From assembly GCA_902776935.1 (NCBI GenBank), contig CACYRS010000002.1:43311-107310 (forward strand): a DNA stretch of 64,000 nt. The letters are read 5' to 3'. Each line of letters starts with the position of its first letter. Positions within the stretch are counted from its first letter, which is position 1. The position numbers were made by a program, and so were the translations under genes. The notes under the pieces were generated by a model. It had not been told where the DNA came from, ran no database searches, and saw only the letters and a program-made list of their open reading frames with translations. Shown here one piece after another: positions 52,626 to 61,598 of this stretch. The stretch comes from an uncultured Prevotellaceae bacterium (lineage in GTDB: Bacteria; Bacteroidota; Bacteroidia; Bacteroidales; Bacteroidaceae).

Positions 52626-53708
52626 CTAGTGTCTGCGGCCTCCGAAAGAGCCTCCGCCGCCACCACCTCCGCTGCGACTTCCGCCAATGGTTCCACCACC
52701 ACCGCGGCTACCGCCAAAGGAACCGCCAGAGCTGCCACTTGAGTAACTGCCGCTGCTGCGAGATGAGCTGCCTGAGTAAGAACCACTACGACCGCTGGAG
52801 TAACTGCCGCTACTGCGATTACCTCCGAAAGTTCCGTAAGAGTTGGTCACCCTGCCAGAAGAGCTTGAAGAGCCATATCTGGAGTTACGTGCATCGAGGG
52901 TGCTGCTGCGAGTACCGCTGGTGCCGAAACGTGAACGGTCTGAGCGTGCTATGCCTGAGCCTCCAAAGGTGCCTGAGCTGTGGATGGTGCTGCGTCCGTT
53001 GGATATTCCACGTGGACCATTGAAACTTACACGTCCGTGATGCTGTGTACCAGATACGCCATTGTGGGCATAGTAACGACCTCCGCCACCTCCTCCGTAA
53101 TAATAATAGCGAGGATAATACCAGCTATAATAGCGAGGATAATACCAGCTATAGTACCATGGAGAATACCATCCGTAATACCAGGGGTCATACCATGAGT
53201 CATACCATCCGTACCATCCACTATAATACCATCCGGGACCATAATACCAGGGGTCATACCAGCCTCCGTACCATCCGTATGTGCGATAGTACCAGGGAGA
53301 ATGCCACATATAGTCATAACGGCCTTTCTCGTAGCCTGCCCAGAAGGCAGCATTGTTGGCGATGTCATAGTCATCGAAACGCTGCAGTTTCTTTGTGAGC
53401 TCGTAGTCTTCAGAATTCAGGGAGTCCAACTTCAGAGAGTCTGGGTATACCCCCTTCTCGGCGCTGAAATATATAACATCGCTCTTAGTGGAGTCGCCAT
53501 CCAAAACCTCATATTTGCTTTCCAGACGATTGTACTCCTCTACAGTACGATTGCTGCCGGAATAGTATGTCTCCTGCACAGGAACAGTATTCTCGACAGT
53601 AGCCTTCTTTACCTTCTTCTTAGGAACAAAGTAAAGATCATCGGTCTGTGCCACCGTTGACAATGGCAGCACACCAAACAGGATTGAGATCAGGAAAAAC
53701 TTCTTCAT
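52626..53708 (-). CDS. secreted Tyr/Trp/Gly/Ser-rich low-complexity protein
   Basis: 360 residues starting MKKFFLISILFGVLPLSTVAQ. A folded-looking N-terminal third (residues 22-125) is followed by a Tyr/Trp/Pro/Gly repeat region (about 130-205) with units such as WYDPWYYG and YYSWYYPR. A Gly/Ser/Arg tail (about 230-360) carries SGSYSSG and GGSFGG units. There are no clear domains. Aromatic/Gly composition suggests an adhesive or phase-separating envelope protein, but that is inference. The ATG at 53708 is chosen because it gives a proper signal peptide. The pairing with the downstream porin may be functional. Confidence 0.75.
   Translation of the reverse strand: MKKFFLISILFGVLPLSTVAQTDDLYFVPKKKVKKATVENTVPVQETYYSGSNRTVEEYNRLESKYEVLDGDSTKSDVIYFSAEKGVYPDSLKLDSLNSEDYELTKKLQRFDDYDIANNAAFWAGYEKGRYDYMWHSPWYYRTYGWYGGWYDPWYYGPGWYYSGWYGWYDSWYDPWYYGWYSPWYYSWYYPRYYSWYYPRYYYYGGGGGGRYYAHNGVSGTQHHGRVSFNGPRGISNGRSTIHSSGTFGGSGIARSDRSRFGTSGTRSSTLDARNSRYGSSSSSGRVTNSYGTFGGNRSSGSYSSGRSGSYSGSSSRSSGSYSSGSSGGSFGGSRGGGGTIGGSRSGGGGGGGSFGGRRH
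53108..53155. repeat. 24-bp tandem repeat inside the Tyr/Trp-rich gene
   Basis: Two copies of a 24-base unit (53108-53131 and 53132-53155) are nearly identical and encode YYSWYYPR twice. Similar but diverged units continue to about 53290. Confidence 0.75.
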
Positions 53709-53736
53709 ATTTTCATACATTTATTAATTCACGATG

Positions 53737-53767
53737 CAAAATTATAATTAATTCTTGTGCAAAATTA
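53737..53767 (-). promoter_or_regulatory. two candidate -7 elements (TAATTTTG) for the Tyr/Trp-rich gene
   Basis: Minus-strand TAATTTTG occurs at 53737-53744 and again at 53760-53767. Either could serve the ATG at 53708. No perfect -33 partner is visible. Confidence 0.45.
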
Positions 53768-53810
53768 AGGAAAAACCCTAATATGAGATAGGATTTTCCC
53801 TATTTTTTGT

Positions 53811-53818
53811 AATTTTGC
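53811..53818 (+). promoter_or_regulatory. candidate -7 element (TAATTTTG) for prmA
   Basis: TAATTTTG lies 19 bases before the prmA ATG in an AT-rich divergent gap. Confidence 0.55.
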
Positions 53819-53837
53819 ACCAAAATTTAACATCAAA

Positions 53838-54698
53838 ATGAAGTATTACGAAGTGAAGTTCGGGATTGTTCCCGTAAATGACGACGCCCGCGATGTGCTT
53901 GCGGCAATGGCTGGAGAGGCTGGTTTTGAAACCTTCGAGGAGTCGGAAGAGGGCCTTACGGGATATGTGCAACAGGAAATGTTCGACGAGGATACCCTGA
54001 TGTCTGTCATCGAGGATTTCCCTTTCGAAGGCACCACCGTCAGCTATGAGGTTTGTGAGGCAGAGGACAAGGACTGGAATGAGCAATGGGAACAGGAAGG
54101 CTTCGAGCCTATCATCATCGACTCTCTTGTTGTCCATGATGGCAGACATCTGCCTGAAGGCAAATATGACATCTCCATAGAGATCGACGCCAAGCTTGCC
54201 TTCGGAACCGGTACCCACGAAACCACCCGGATGATCTGTTCAACACTTCTCTCGCTCCTCACCCCTACCCCCTCATCTATCACCTCTCCCCGCGTTCTCG
54301 ACTGCGGCACAGGTACAGGAATCCTCTCCATCTGCGCCTTGAAGCTTGGTGCACGCGAGGCTATAGGATACGACATCGACGAGTGGAGTGTGGACAATGC
54401 ACGGCATAATGCTGTGATAAATCGTGTCGACGACAGGTTCACATCACTCCTCGGCGATGCTAATATATTAAATAATGTGGAGGGAGAGTTTGATATCGTT
54501 CTTGCAAATATCAACCGTAATATTCTTCTTGCCGACATGCCGATGTTCTGCAAGAAGATGACTAAAGGAGCAAAACTGATATTAAGCGGATTCTATACAG
54601 AGGATATCCCGATGTTAGTGGAAAAGGCAAGTACCCTAGGACTTCATCTGGAGAGCCAGAAGTCGGATAACAACTGGGCTAGCATCATCCTGAGCTAA
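53838..54698 (+). CDS. prmA: ribosomal protein L11 methyltransferase
   Basis: 286 residues. An N-terminal substrate-recognition domain (MKYYEVKFGIVP to about 95) is followed by a class I SAM domain. The loop is DCGTGTGILSICALKLGA, with LAFGTGTHETTRM upstream and LANINRNILLADMP downstream. It trimethylates lysines and the N-terminus of L11. The DNA encoding LLTPTPSSITSPRV is C/T-rich and locally unusual but the frame holds. Its TAA overlaps the stop of the convergent GH25 gene (CTAA). Confidence 0.94.
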   Translation: MKYYEVKFGIVPVNDDARDVLAAMAGEAGFETFEESEEGLTGYVQQEMFDEDTLMSVIEDFPFEGTTVSYEVCEAEDKDWNEQWEQEGFEPIIIDSLVVHDGRHLPEGKYDISIEIDAKLAFGTGTHETTRMICSTLLSLLTPTPSSITSPRVLDCGTGTGILSICALKLGAREAIGYDIDEWSVDNARHNAVINRVDDRFTSLLGDANILNNVEGEFDIVLANINRNILLADMPMFCKKMTKGAKLILSGFYTEDIPMLVEKASTLGLHLESQKSDNNWASIILS

Positions 54699-55594
54699 TC
54701 TGCGCTATAGGCCTTCTCACCTATAGTCTCCTGTGATCCTATCGTCATCTGACGGAGGTCATAGTAAGAGCCGTTGTAGATATTGAAGTCCACATTACCC
54801 TTGATTCCCGGCAGTCGTCCTGCGTCGGTATGCTGCCAGAACTTCCAGCGTCCCTTGTATTCCAGGGAGTCAACATAATAATGGGCTATCCAATATGGGT
54901 AGTCGTTGAAGATGGAATCGTTAAGATAACGCATCTTGAATTTAAAATAGGTGTAAATGATAGGTTTCACCTTATAGTGTTTCTCCACGATGTCCAACCA
55001 TTGGAGCACGGAAGTCTTAAACTCCGCATCCGTCTGGTTCTTTGGCTTATGCTCCACGTCGAGCACAGGAGGCAGGTCGCCATTCTCGAGTTTGGCCACC
55101 TTAAGGAAATTGTATGCCTGTTGTTCTGCCGGAGAGTGAACACTATAGAAATGATATGCCCCACGGGTAAAGCCGTTCTCGCGTGCCTGAAAGAAGTTCT
55201 CGCGGAAGTTCTCGTCAGTCTGTGTGGCACCCTCTGTAGCCTTGATCATAATAAAACGGATAGGACACTTGTTGATCATTCCCTCATCCTTCAACTTATC
55301 CCAGTCGATGCGTCCCTGATGATGGGAGATGTCTATGCCGTGAATCTCATAGCCTTCGGGATAACTCACATCGCCATATAATGCCCTCCATCGGAAGCCG
55401 AATGGCGAAACGAAGAAATAGTAGAAGAACCAGATGTAGCCCGCCACAATGGCTGCTCCACCTATCCACCATCCCCATGAAGGAACCTTCTGCAGGAGAC
55501 GTATCAAGATGTTTGGCTGACGCTTACCCCTTGGACCATGATAGGTATGGGTAGTGCCGATGCCCTTGCGGCGGACTACACGTTTCTTCGACAT
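54695..55594 (-). CDS. GH25-family lysozyme (muramidase), membrane-anchored
   Basis: 299 residues. A basic cytoplasmic tail (1-37) precedes one membrane helix (about 40-62) and a GH25 barrel. Its catalytic acids are Asp88 in GIDISHHQG and the Asp179/Glu181 pair in VLDVEHK. YHFYS and IYTYFKFKMRYL are typical later blocks. It should cut the MurNAc-GlcNAc bond from the periplasmic face of the inner membrane. It follows the pfp gene by 6 bases, which implies co-transcription of a wall enzyme with a glycolytic one. Confidence 0.9.
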   Translation of the reverse strand: MSKKRVVRRKGIGTTHTYHGPRGKRQPNILIRLLQKVPSWGWWIGGAAIVAGYIWFFYYFFVSPFGFRWRALYGDVSYPEGYEIHGIDISHHQGRIDWDKLKDEGMINKCPIRFIMIKATEGATQTDENFRENFFQARENGFTRGAYHFYSVHSPAEQQAYNFLKVAKLENGDLPPVLDVEHKPKNQTDAEFKTSVLQWLDIVEKHYKVKPIIYTYFKFKMRYLNDSIFNDYPYWIAHYYVDSLEYKGRWKFWQHTDAGRLPGIKGNVDFNIYNGSYYDLRQMTIGSQETIGEKAYSAD

Positions 55595-55600
55595 CAGAGA

Positions 55601-57238
55601 TTACTTAGCCTGCTCGAGAGCGAGAGTCCTGGTAGGCTGGTCGCAAACCTCTGTTGGTCCCCAGTACTGGATAGGACCGGGATATACATAAGCTGTCTCA
55701 CGAGCCCAACGGTCACGCTCCTTAGCGAATGCCTTGAATGGAGCACCATCGAGTTCTACGAGGGCCTTACGGATAACTGGCTTCATCTCACCGGCACGCT
55801 TCTCCATGTTCATCATCATCGTGATGGGCACACCACCGGCAATCCATTGCTCTGCAGGAGCGGTAGTATTCTTTACGATAGCCATGTAACCTGTCTTTCC
55901 GTTGGCAATCAGCTGAGCTGCTGAGGTACCGAGGGCGTAGCAGTAGTCGGCATCGAAGTTAGAAGGAGCAGCGCAACGGCCCTCATATCCGAAGAAGTGG
56001 TGCTGAGTACCGAACTTGCCAGTATACTTACCTTCCTTCTTCATCTTCTCAAGCTTCTGGGCTACCATTGTAGAGAGCAGCTTCTCAGTCTCGATGAGTG
56101 ATACCTGTACGTTGCCGTGAGGATCGCGATCGAGAGCCAGCTGACGAGCCACACCTACTGGCAGGCTGTTGAATACTGCAAGGTTCTCCTCTGTGAGATG
56201 ACTCTTAGCGAAGTCTACCTGCTCATCGCGGCTGATCTCCTTTGCCTCTGGCAATGCTAGAACATCGTTGAGCTGAGCGATAAGCTTCTTGATGGCTGGG
56301 ATAAACTCGATGACACCCTCTGGGATGATAACAGTACCGAAGTTGTTGCCATCCGCTGCGCGAGTAGCTACGACATTGGCAATGTAGTCAACGATCTCGT
56401 CGAGGCTCTGTCCCTTTGCCTCTACCTCCTCAGAAACGAGACAGATATTTGGCTGTGTCTGCAGGGCGCACTCAAGAGCGATGTGAGAAGCAGAACGACC
56501 CATCACCTTAATGAAGTGCCAGTACTTACGAGCTGAGTTACAGTCGCGCTCGATGTTACCGATAAGCTCTGAGTATGTCTTACAAGCGGTATCGAATCCG
56601 AAAGAGGTCTCAATCTGATCGTTCTTCAGGTCACCATCGATAGTCTTAGGACAACCGATAACCTGTACACCGTAGTTCTTTGCTGCATAGTACTCAGCAA
56701 GTACACAAGCGTTGGTGTTAGAGTCGTCACCGCCAATGATGACGATAGCCTTGATGTCGAGCTCGCGGATAATCTCCAGACCCTTCTCAAACTGCTCTAC
56801 CTTCTCCAGCTTTGTACGACCGGAACCGATCATGTCGAAACCACCGGTATTACGATACTCGTCGATGATCTCTGAAGTAAGCTCCATATAATTATGGTCT
56901 ACCAGACCGCCAGGACCCAGGATGAAACCAAAGAGACGGTTCTCCGGATTAAGCTTCTTAATCTGGTCGAAGAGACCTGTGATAACGTTGTGTCCACCAG
57001 GAGCCTGACCACCTGAAAGGATGATACCAACGTTCATCTTCTTGTTGTTTGCCTCTGTGGCGGGCTCAAACTCTACGATAGGCATGCCATAGGTGTTAGG
57101 GAACAGTTTCTTGATCTCTTCCTGATCACCTACACTCTGAGTAGCGGCACCTTCCTTGATCTTTACGGCACCCTGAAGAGCCTTTGGCAGCTTTGGCTGA
57201 TAAGCAGCTCTTGCGATTTGCAATGCACTTTTTTCCAT
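55601..57238 (-). CDS. pfp: diphosphate-dependent fructose-6-phosphate 1-phosphotransferase
   Basis: 545 residues, the long type II PPi-[12 protein letters not shown] near residue 76 starts the fold. GGDD at 169-172 marks PPi rather than ATP use (ATP enzymes carry a Gly at the second Asp). [10 protein letters not shown] (197-206) holds the catalytic Asp. The reaction is reversible between fructose-6-P plus PPi and fructose-1,6-bisphosphate. Many Bacteroidales use this enzyme in glycolysis. A -7 box (TAATTTTG) lies 45 bases before the ATG. Confidence 0.95.
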   Translation of the reverse strand: MEKSALQIARAAYQPKLPKALQGAVKIKEGAATQSVGDQEEIKKLFPNTYGMPIVEFEPATEANNKKMNVGIILSGGQAPGGHNVITGLFDQIKKLNPENRLFGFILGPGGLVDHNYMELTSEIIDEYRNTGGFDMIGSGRTKLEKVEQFEKGLEIIRELDIKAIVIIGGDDSNTNACVLAEYYAAKNYGVQVIGCPKTIDGDLKNDQIETSFGFDTACKTYSELIGNIERDCNSARKYWHFIKVMGRSASHIALECALQTQPNICLVSEEVEAKGQSLDEIVDYIANVVATRAADGNNFGTVIIPEGVIEFIPAIKKLIAQLNDVLALPEAKEISRDEQVDFAKSHLTEENLAVFNSLPVGVARQLALDRDPHGNVQVSLIETEKLLSTMVAQKLEKMKKEGKYTGKFGTQHHFFGYEGRCAAPSNFDADYCYALGTSAAQLIANGKTGYMAIVKNTTAPAEQWIAGGVPITMMMNMEKRAGEMKPVIRKALVELDGAPFKAFAKERDRWARETAYVYPGPIQYWGPTEVCDQPTRTLALEQAK

Positions 57239-57282
57239 AATTGATAATTGTTATTTTGATGAATAATTTGATCTTCGGACTG

Positions 57283-57290
57283 CAAAATTA
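57283..57290 (-). promoter_or_regulatory. candidate -7 element (TAATTTTG) for pfp
   Basis: The minus-strand TAATTTTG lies 44 bases before the pfp ATG. The -33 match is weak. Confidence 0.5.
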
Positions 57291-57386
57291 ATCAATTTAT
57301 GTCAGAAAATAGAAAGAAAACTTACGAAAATCAACATTTTAATATTTTTTTTGGATACAATGTCTTGCTAATCCAATTATTTTCCT

Positions 57387-57394
57387 TATCTTTG
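57387..57394 (+). promoter_or_regulatory. candidate -7 element (TATCTTTG) for the 57438 gene cluster
   Basis: TATCTTTG is preceded by CTTG 19 bases upstream and lies 43 bases before the ATG. Confidence 0.6.
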
Positions 57395-57437
57395 CTTACT
57401 GAATATATCAAAATAACCCAAATTGGAGGATTAAGAC

Positions 57438-57704
57438 ATGGCAAACAAAAGAGCATTAAAGAAGGCGGTTCACGCCATTTGTGACGAACTTTTTGCAGAG
57501 GCAGTAGCCCTCTCAACTTATGGAACAGAAACACAGCAGGCAAATGCTGAAACCCAACTCTACGCTATAGTGAAGGTTGAAGATGAATGTATCAGCAGGA
57601 TATCCCACCCTGAGCCAGGAATGAAACCAAGTCTTTACTTCAAAGACCTTAAGGAAAAATTCTCTGCTCAGCTTAGTGATATCATAGACCAGATGAATGG
57701 ATAA
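57438..57704 (+). CDS. small conserved Bacteroidales protein, 88 residues
   Basis: The protein starts MANKRALKKAVHAICDELFA and contains ISRISHPEPGMKPSLYFKDL and a helical C-terminus (SAQLSDIIDQMNG). It is soluble and helical. I recall relatives across Bacteroidales without an assigned function. The opening resembles ribosomal protein S20 by chance, but the rest does not. GGAGG lies 8-12 bases before the ATG, one of the clear Shine-Dalgarno sites here. Its TAA overlaps the next ATG by one base, so it is coupled to the acyltransferase gene. Confidence 0.83.
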   Translation: MANKRALKKAVHAICDELFAEAVALSTYGTETQQANAETQLYAIVKVEDECISRISHPEPGMKPSLYFKDLKEKFSAQLSDIIDQMNG

Positions 57705-58252
57705 TGGGATTCTGTAAGTGGTTGTTGTATAATAAGATGGGATGGACGACTAAAGTAACACAAGACCATCCCGACAAATATATCATCTGTCTGGCACCAC
57801 ACACCAGCAACTGGGATTTTCTCATCGGGCAGCTATATACCCGCGCCGAAGGGATGAAGAACAATTTCCTTATGAAGAAAGAGTGGTTCTTCTGGCCCTT
57901 AGGACCTATCTTCAAGAAGATGGGAGGCATACCGGTATATCGTCAGAAGCATACGAGCATGACCGACTCGATGGCAGAGACGGCTAAGGCCTCAAAGACC
58001 TTCCACCTCTGTATCACTCCCGAGGGGACACGTTCTGCCAATGCTGACTGGAAGAAGGGATTCTACTTCATAGCCCTGAAGGCAGGACTGCCGATACTGC
58101 TCTATGGAGTGGATTACGAGAAGAAACTCATTGAGTGTACCAAGACCATCATCCCTACTGGTGATCTGGAGAGAGACATGAGAGAGATAAAGCTCTATTT
58201 CAAGGACTTCAAAGGCAAGAAGCCCGAACAATTTACCATAGGAGACGTTTAA
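57704..58252 (+). CDS. 1-acyl-glycerol-3-phosphate acyltransferase-like protein (PlsC family)
   Basis: 182 residues. The catalytic HX4D motif is HTSNWD (about residue 33), the substrate motif PEGTRS is near 106, and GGIPVYR sits between them. It is shorter than E. coli PlsC (245), and hydrophobicity is modest. It may act on lysophospholipid or another acyl acceptor at the inner membrane. It starts inside the upstream stop codon (TAATG) and ends at the stop directly before the next ATG, so three genes are translationally linked. Confidence 0.85.
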   Translation: MGFCKWLLYNKMGWTTKVTQDHPDKYIICLAPHTSNWDFLIGQLYTRAEGMKNNFLMKKEWFFWPLGPIFKKMGGIPVYRQKHTSMTDSMAETAKASKTFHLCITPEGTRSANADWKKGFYFIALKAGLPILLYGVDYEKKLIECTKTIIPTGDLERDMREIKLYFKDFKGKKPEQFTIGDV

Positions 58253-61216
58253 ATGACGATAATATCTAGTGAGGAAACGGAAAAGCTTAGGTGGATAGTG
58301 AAAGGACTGATAATTCTTTTCGCTATTCACTTTTCACTATTCACTTTTTCTGCACCAAGACCAAAGGCAAAACAAAAGAAGAAAGTACAAGTGGTCCAGC
58401 AGAGTCCGCTGGAGAAATCCCTGTCAGCCTACTTCAACACATACAAGGTAGAAGGACAGGTGATACGCAACAAGATAAAATTCGAGAAGATAGTCATCGA
58501 CGACTCTCTGATGACTGTTCGTGTGGTTGCCAATGCTGCCTTCGGAGAACAGATGCATACACCAGAGAAGACGGAAAAGACATATAACGACGTGAAGGCG
58601 CTGTTGCCTGACAGTCTGCTGACATGGAGCCTGAGCATAGAGTCAGGAGGCTGGGATATCAGAGACCTCGTGGCCAACTATCGCAGGAATGCTATCGACG
58701 CATCCCGTACCTGGGGAAAGACCGACTATAAGGGTAAGCCCTGGGTGAGCAACGCATCACGTCCCTACTCTATCAGCAACGGCCTGGGCAACCGGCACTT
58801 CTCTGTCTGGGCAAGTCACGGCATGTATTATAACGCCACCAAGAACAAATGGACCTGGCAACGAGTGCCCCTCTTCTGTACCAGCGAGGATCTCTTTACC
58901 CAGACTATCGTTGTGCCTTATCTCATCCCTATGCTGGAAAAGGCAGGAGCTGTAGTGTTTACTCCCCGTGAGCGCGACTGGCAGAAGAATGAGGTGATCG
59001 TAGACAACGACTCCGTAGCCACAGGATATGCAGAACATCCCATCAACAAGAACTGGCAGCTCGCCCCACTTCCCGGATTCGCTCTCCATCAGGGGAACTA
59101 TGTCGACAACGAGAACCCCTTCGAGGCAGGAACGGCACGAGTCATCGAGACCATCGAGCACCATAACCACCAGAGCACGATAAGCTACCAGCCTAATATC
59201 CCCGAGGCTGGGAGATATGCTGTCTATGTAAGCTATCAGACCATAGAAGGCAGTACCGACGATGCCCGATATACTGTATGGCATAAGGGTGTGCCTACGG
59301 AGTTTCATGTAAACCAGCAGATGGGCGGTTCAACATGGGTATATCTCGGAACCTTCGATTTCGGTGAGGGTTCATCTGAAGCTAATCGTGTGGTGCTGTC
59401 AAACCTCAGTAGCACGAAAGGCTATGTTACTGCCGATGCAGTAAGGTTCGGAGGTGGCATGGGAAACATCCAGCGCGGAGGGATCGTTAGCGGCATGCCC
59501 CGTTGTTTGGAGGCTTCCAGATATTACGCCCAATGGGCAGGAATGCCATACAGCATCTATCACACCAAGGACGATGACTATGGTGACGATATCAACACCC
59601 GTTCTAACATGACAAACCTTCTTGGCGGAGGATCATGTTATATGCCTGACACCACAGGACGGAAGGTGCCCATCGAACTGTCATTGGCCGTTCACAGCGA
59701 TGCCGGATACACCCTTGACGGAAAGAGGAACACAGGTACTCTCACCATCTGTATGACCACCTTTCGCGACTCTACCCTTAATGCCGGCTTCACCCGTCTT
59801 GCATCACGTGACCTCGCAGACGAGCTCCTCAGCAGCCTGCCTCACGATATCCTGAAGAAATACGGCAAATGGAATATCCGCGAGCTCTACGACAGGAATT
59901 ACTCCGAGTGTCGTGTGCCAGAGGTGCCGAGTGCCATCCTTGAGATGCTCTCACACCAGAACTTCGCAGATATGAAGATGGCACAGGACCCGCATTTCAA
60001 GTTCGACCTCGCCCGTTCGATATATAAGGCGATGCTGCGTTATACGGCCCGGATGCATAACACCGGCTATACCGTACAGCCGCTCATGCCCGAGGACCTT
60101 AGTGTCAGTCTCACCAACAAGGGCGAGGCAAAGATATCATGGACTGCCGTAGAAGACCCCCTCGAACCTACTGCCCACCCTACATCCTTTGTATTATATA
60201 CAGCAAAGGACGACGGAGACTTCGACAATGGACAGGTGATATCCAAATCCCCGGCAATAGTGAAACTCGATCCCGACAAGCTCTACTCCTTCCGTGTGGC
60301 AGCTGTCAACGATGGAGGTGAGAGTTTCCCCAGCGAGGTGGTATCCTGTCTCTTTAATCCCACATCCCAGAAACAGGTGCTTATCGTCAACGGTTTCCAT
60401 CGTCTGGCATCGCCTCAGGTTGTAGATGGTCTCGCCACACAAGGGTTCGATATGACTCATGATCATGGTGTGAGCTATGGCGTGACAGCAGGATGGCGGG
60501 GACTACAGACCAACTTCGATAAGTCACGCATGGGAAAGGAGGGTCCCACAGGTCTCGGATTCACCAACGACTCCCTGGCAGGACATTTCTATGGCGGCAA
60601 CGACTTCGACTATATCCGCACCCATGCCAAGGCCATCGCCTCTGCCAAAAGATACAGCATCGCCAGCTGCTCTTCGAAGGCGATAGAAAAGGGTTATGCC
60701 ACTCTCGAGGGCTATGAGATGACAGACCTCATATTAGGGCTGGAACGTGCCGACGGCTATTCCCTGGTACAGGGCAAGACCTTCACACAGGAACTTCAGG
60801 CACATCTCAAGGCTTTTACCGCCCAGGGAGGCAACCTGCTGGTGAGCGGAAGTTATATAGGACGTGACATGCGAATGCAACAGGAGCGGAAGTTCCTTGA
60901 GGACGTGTTGAAGTGCCAGTATTACGGCACCAACAACGACTCTCTCCAGAGTGACACGATACAAGGCCTGGGACTGGCCTTCACCTTCCATCGTACACCT
61001 AACCACAAGCACTATGCAGCCGACCATCCCGACTGTCTGCTGCCTCTCTCAACATCCTTCGCAGCGATGAAATATGGTGACGACCAGGCAGCATGTATCG
61101 CATACAACGGTAACGATTATCGTGTGCTCACCATGGGATTCCCCTTCGAGTGTATCTGCGATGAACAGAAACGCGAGGCCATCATGCGAGGCATCCTGAA
61201 ATTCTTATTACAATAA
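58253..61216 (+). CDS. large secreted protein: split Amidase_3-like fold with golvesin-type insert, FnIII and C-terminal domain
   Basis: 987 residues with an N-terminal hydrophobic anchor (about 15-33). From residue 180 the order resembles a zinc amidase: SHG with His189, SEDLF with Glu212, then PYLIPMLEKAGAVVFTPRERD. A golvesin-C-terminal-like beta domain interrupts (about 280-400, YTVWHKG, GGSTWVYLGTFDF, ADAVRFGGG). The amidase fold resumes with LAVHSDAG (His481) and VPSAILEMLSHQN (Glu564). An FnIII-like segment (605-700) and a C-terminal Rossmann-like domain (QVLIVNGFHRL) finish it. Databases often call such proteins 'xanthan lyase'; the motifs argue for N-acetylmuramoyl-L-alanine amidase-type chemistry. 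Activity is inferred. Confidence 0.78.
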   Translation: MTIISSEETEKLRWIVKGLIILFAIHFSLFTFSAPRPKAKQKKKVQVVQQSPLEKSLSAYFNTYKVEGQVIRNKIKFEKIVIDDSLMTVRVVANAAFGEQMHTPEKTEKTYNDVKALLPDSLLTWSLSIESGGWDIRDLVANYRRNAIDASRTWGKTDYKGKPWVSNASRPYSISNGLGNRHFSVWASHGMYYNATKNKWTWQRVPLFCTSEDLFTQTIVVPYLIPMLEKAGAVVFTPRERDWQKNEVIVDNDSVATGYAEHPINKNWQLAPLPGFALHQGNYVDNENPFEAGTARVIETIEHHNHQSTISYQPNIPEAGRYAVYVSYQTIEGSTDDARYTVWHKGVPTEFHVNQQMGGSTWVYLGTFDFGEGSSEANRVVLSNLSSTKGYVTADAVRFGGGMGNIQRGGIVSGMPRCLEASRYYAQWAGMPYSIYHTKDDDYGDDINTRSNMTNLLGGGSCYMPDTTGRKVPIELSLAVHSDAGYTLDGKRNTGTLTICMTTFRDSTLNAGFTRLASRDLADELLSSLPHDILKKYGKWNIRELYDRNYSECRVPEVPSAILEMLSHQNFADMKMAQDPHFKFDLARSIYKAMLRYTARMHNTGYTVQPLMPEDLSVSLTNKGEAKISWTAVEDPLEPTAHPTSFVLYTAKDDGDFDNGQVISKSPAIVKLDPDKLYSFRVAAVNDGGESFPSEVVSCLFNPTSQKQVLIVNGFHRLASPQVVDGLATQGFDMTHDHGVSYGVTAGWRGLQTNFDKSRMGKEGPTGLGFTNDSLAGHFYGGNDFDYIRTHAKAIASAKRYSIASCSSKAIEKGYATLEGYEMTDLILGLERADGYSLVQGKTFTQELQAHLKAFTAQGGNLLVSGSYIGRDMRMQQERKFLEDVLKCQYYGTNNDSLQSDTIQGLGLAFTFHRTPNHKHYAADHPDCLLPLSTSFAAMKYGDDQAACIAYNGNDYRVLTMGFPFECICDEQKREAIMRGILKFLLQ

Positions 61217-61243
61217 TCATAAACTTTTTAACATCAACGAATT

Positions 61244-61588
61244 ATGAAGATTCAAACAAACTCATCAGGGACACGCAGCATCGAAGTAGAAGAACTGCAC
61301 CTGGAAACAATCGAGAAGTATCAACTGTTCCGTGATCTTATTGATTCCAACGGATATGTTGACGAACAGGTTCTCGACAAACTGAAATTCAATATCCGTG
61401 CTCTCTTAGAGTCACAGACAGGAAACGACAAGGACCTTCTGGACCTCTGCCTCGACGTGATCTATCATCCCAACATGAAGGCCTACGGACTTCAACAGCT
61501 CGTGCTCCTCTACATCAACTGGAAGAACCAGGGCAACGACAGTCTCGGAAGCACTACGAGATCGATACAAGGAACACCCTTTAATTAA
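61244..61588 (+). CDS. hypothetical protein, 114 residues
   Basis: A soluble, helical, acidic protein starting MKIQTNSSGTRSIEVEELHL. LDLCLDVIYHPNMKAYGLQQ is the most distinctive block. No domain is recognised. It lies 27 bases after the amidase-like gene and 10 bases before the radical SAM gene on the same strand, so it is likely co-transcribed with one or both. Confidence 0.7.
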   Translation: MKIQTNSSGTRSIEVEELHLETIEKYQLFRDLIDSNGYVDEQVLDKLKFNIRALLESQTGNDKDLLDLCLDVIYHPNMKAYGLQQLVLLYINWKNQGNDSLGSTTRSIQGTPFN

Positions 61589-61598
61589 ATATTGAACA

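Noticed and set aside
53101-53290. CRISPR-like repeat array
   Set aside because: The repeats are coding, in frame, 24 bases long and directly adjacent, without spacers. They encode Tyr/Trp units.
57438-57704. Ribosomal protein S20 (MANKRALKK start)
   Set aside because: Only the first residues resemble S20. The rest (ISHPEPGMKP) belongs to a different conserved family.
58253-61216. Annotation as xanthan lyase
   Set aside because: No polysaccharide-lyase fold or catalytic residues were recognised. Amidase-like motifs and a golvesin-type domain fit better.
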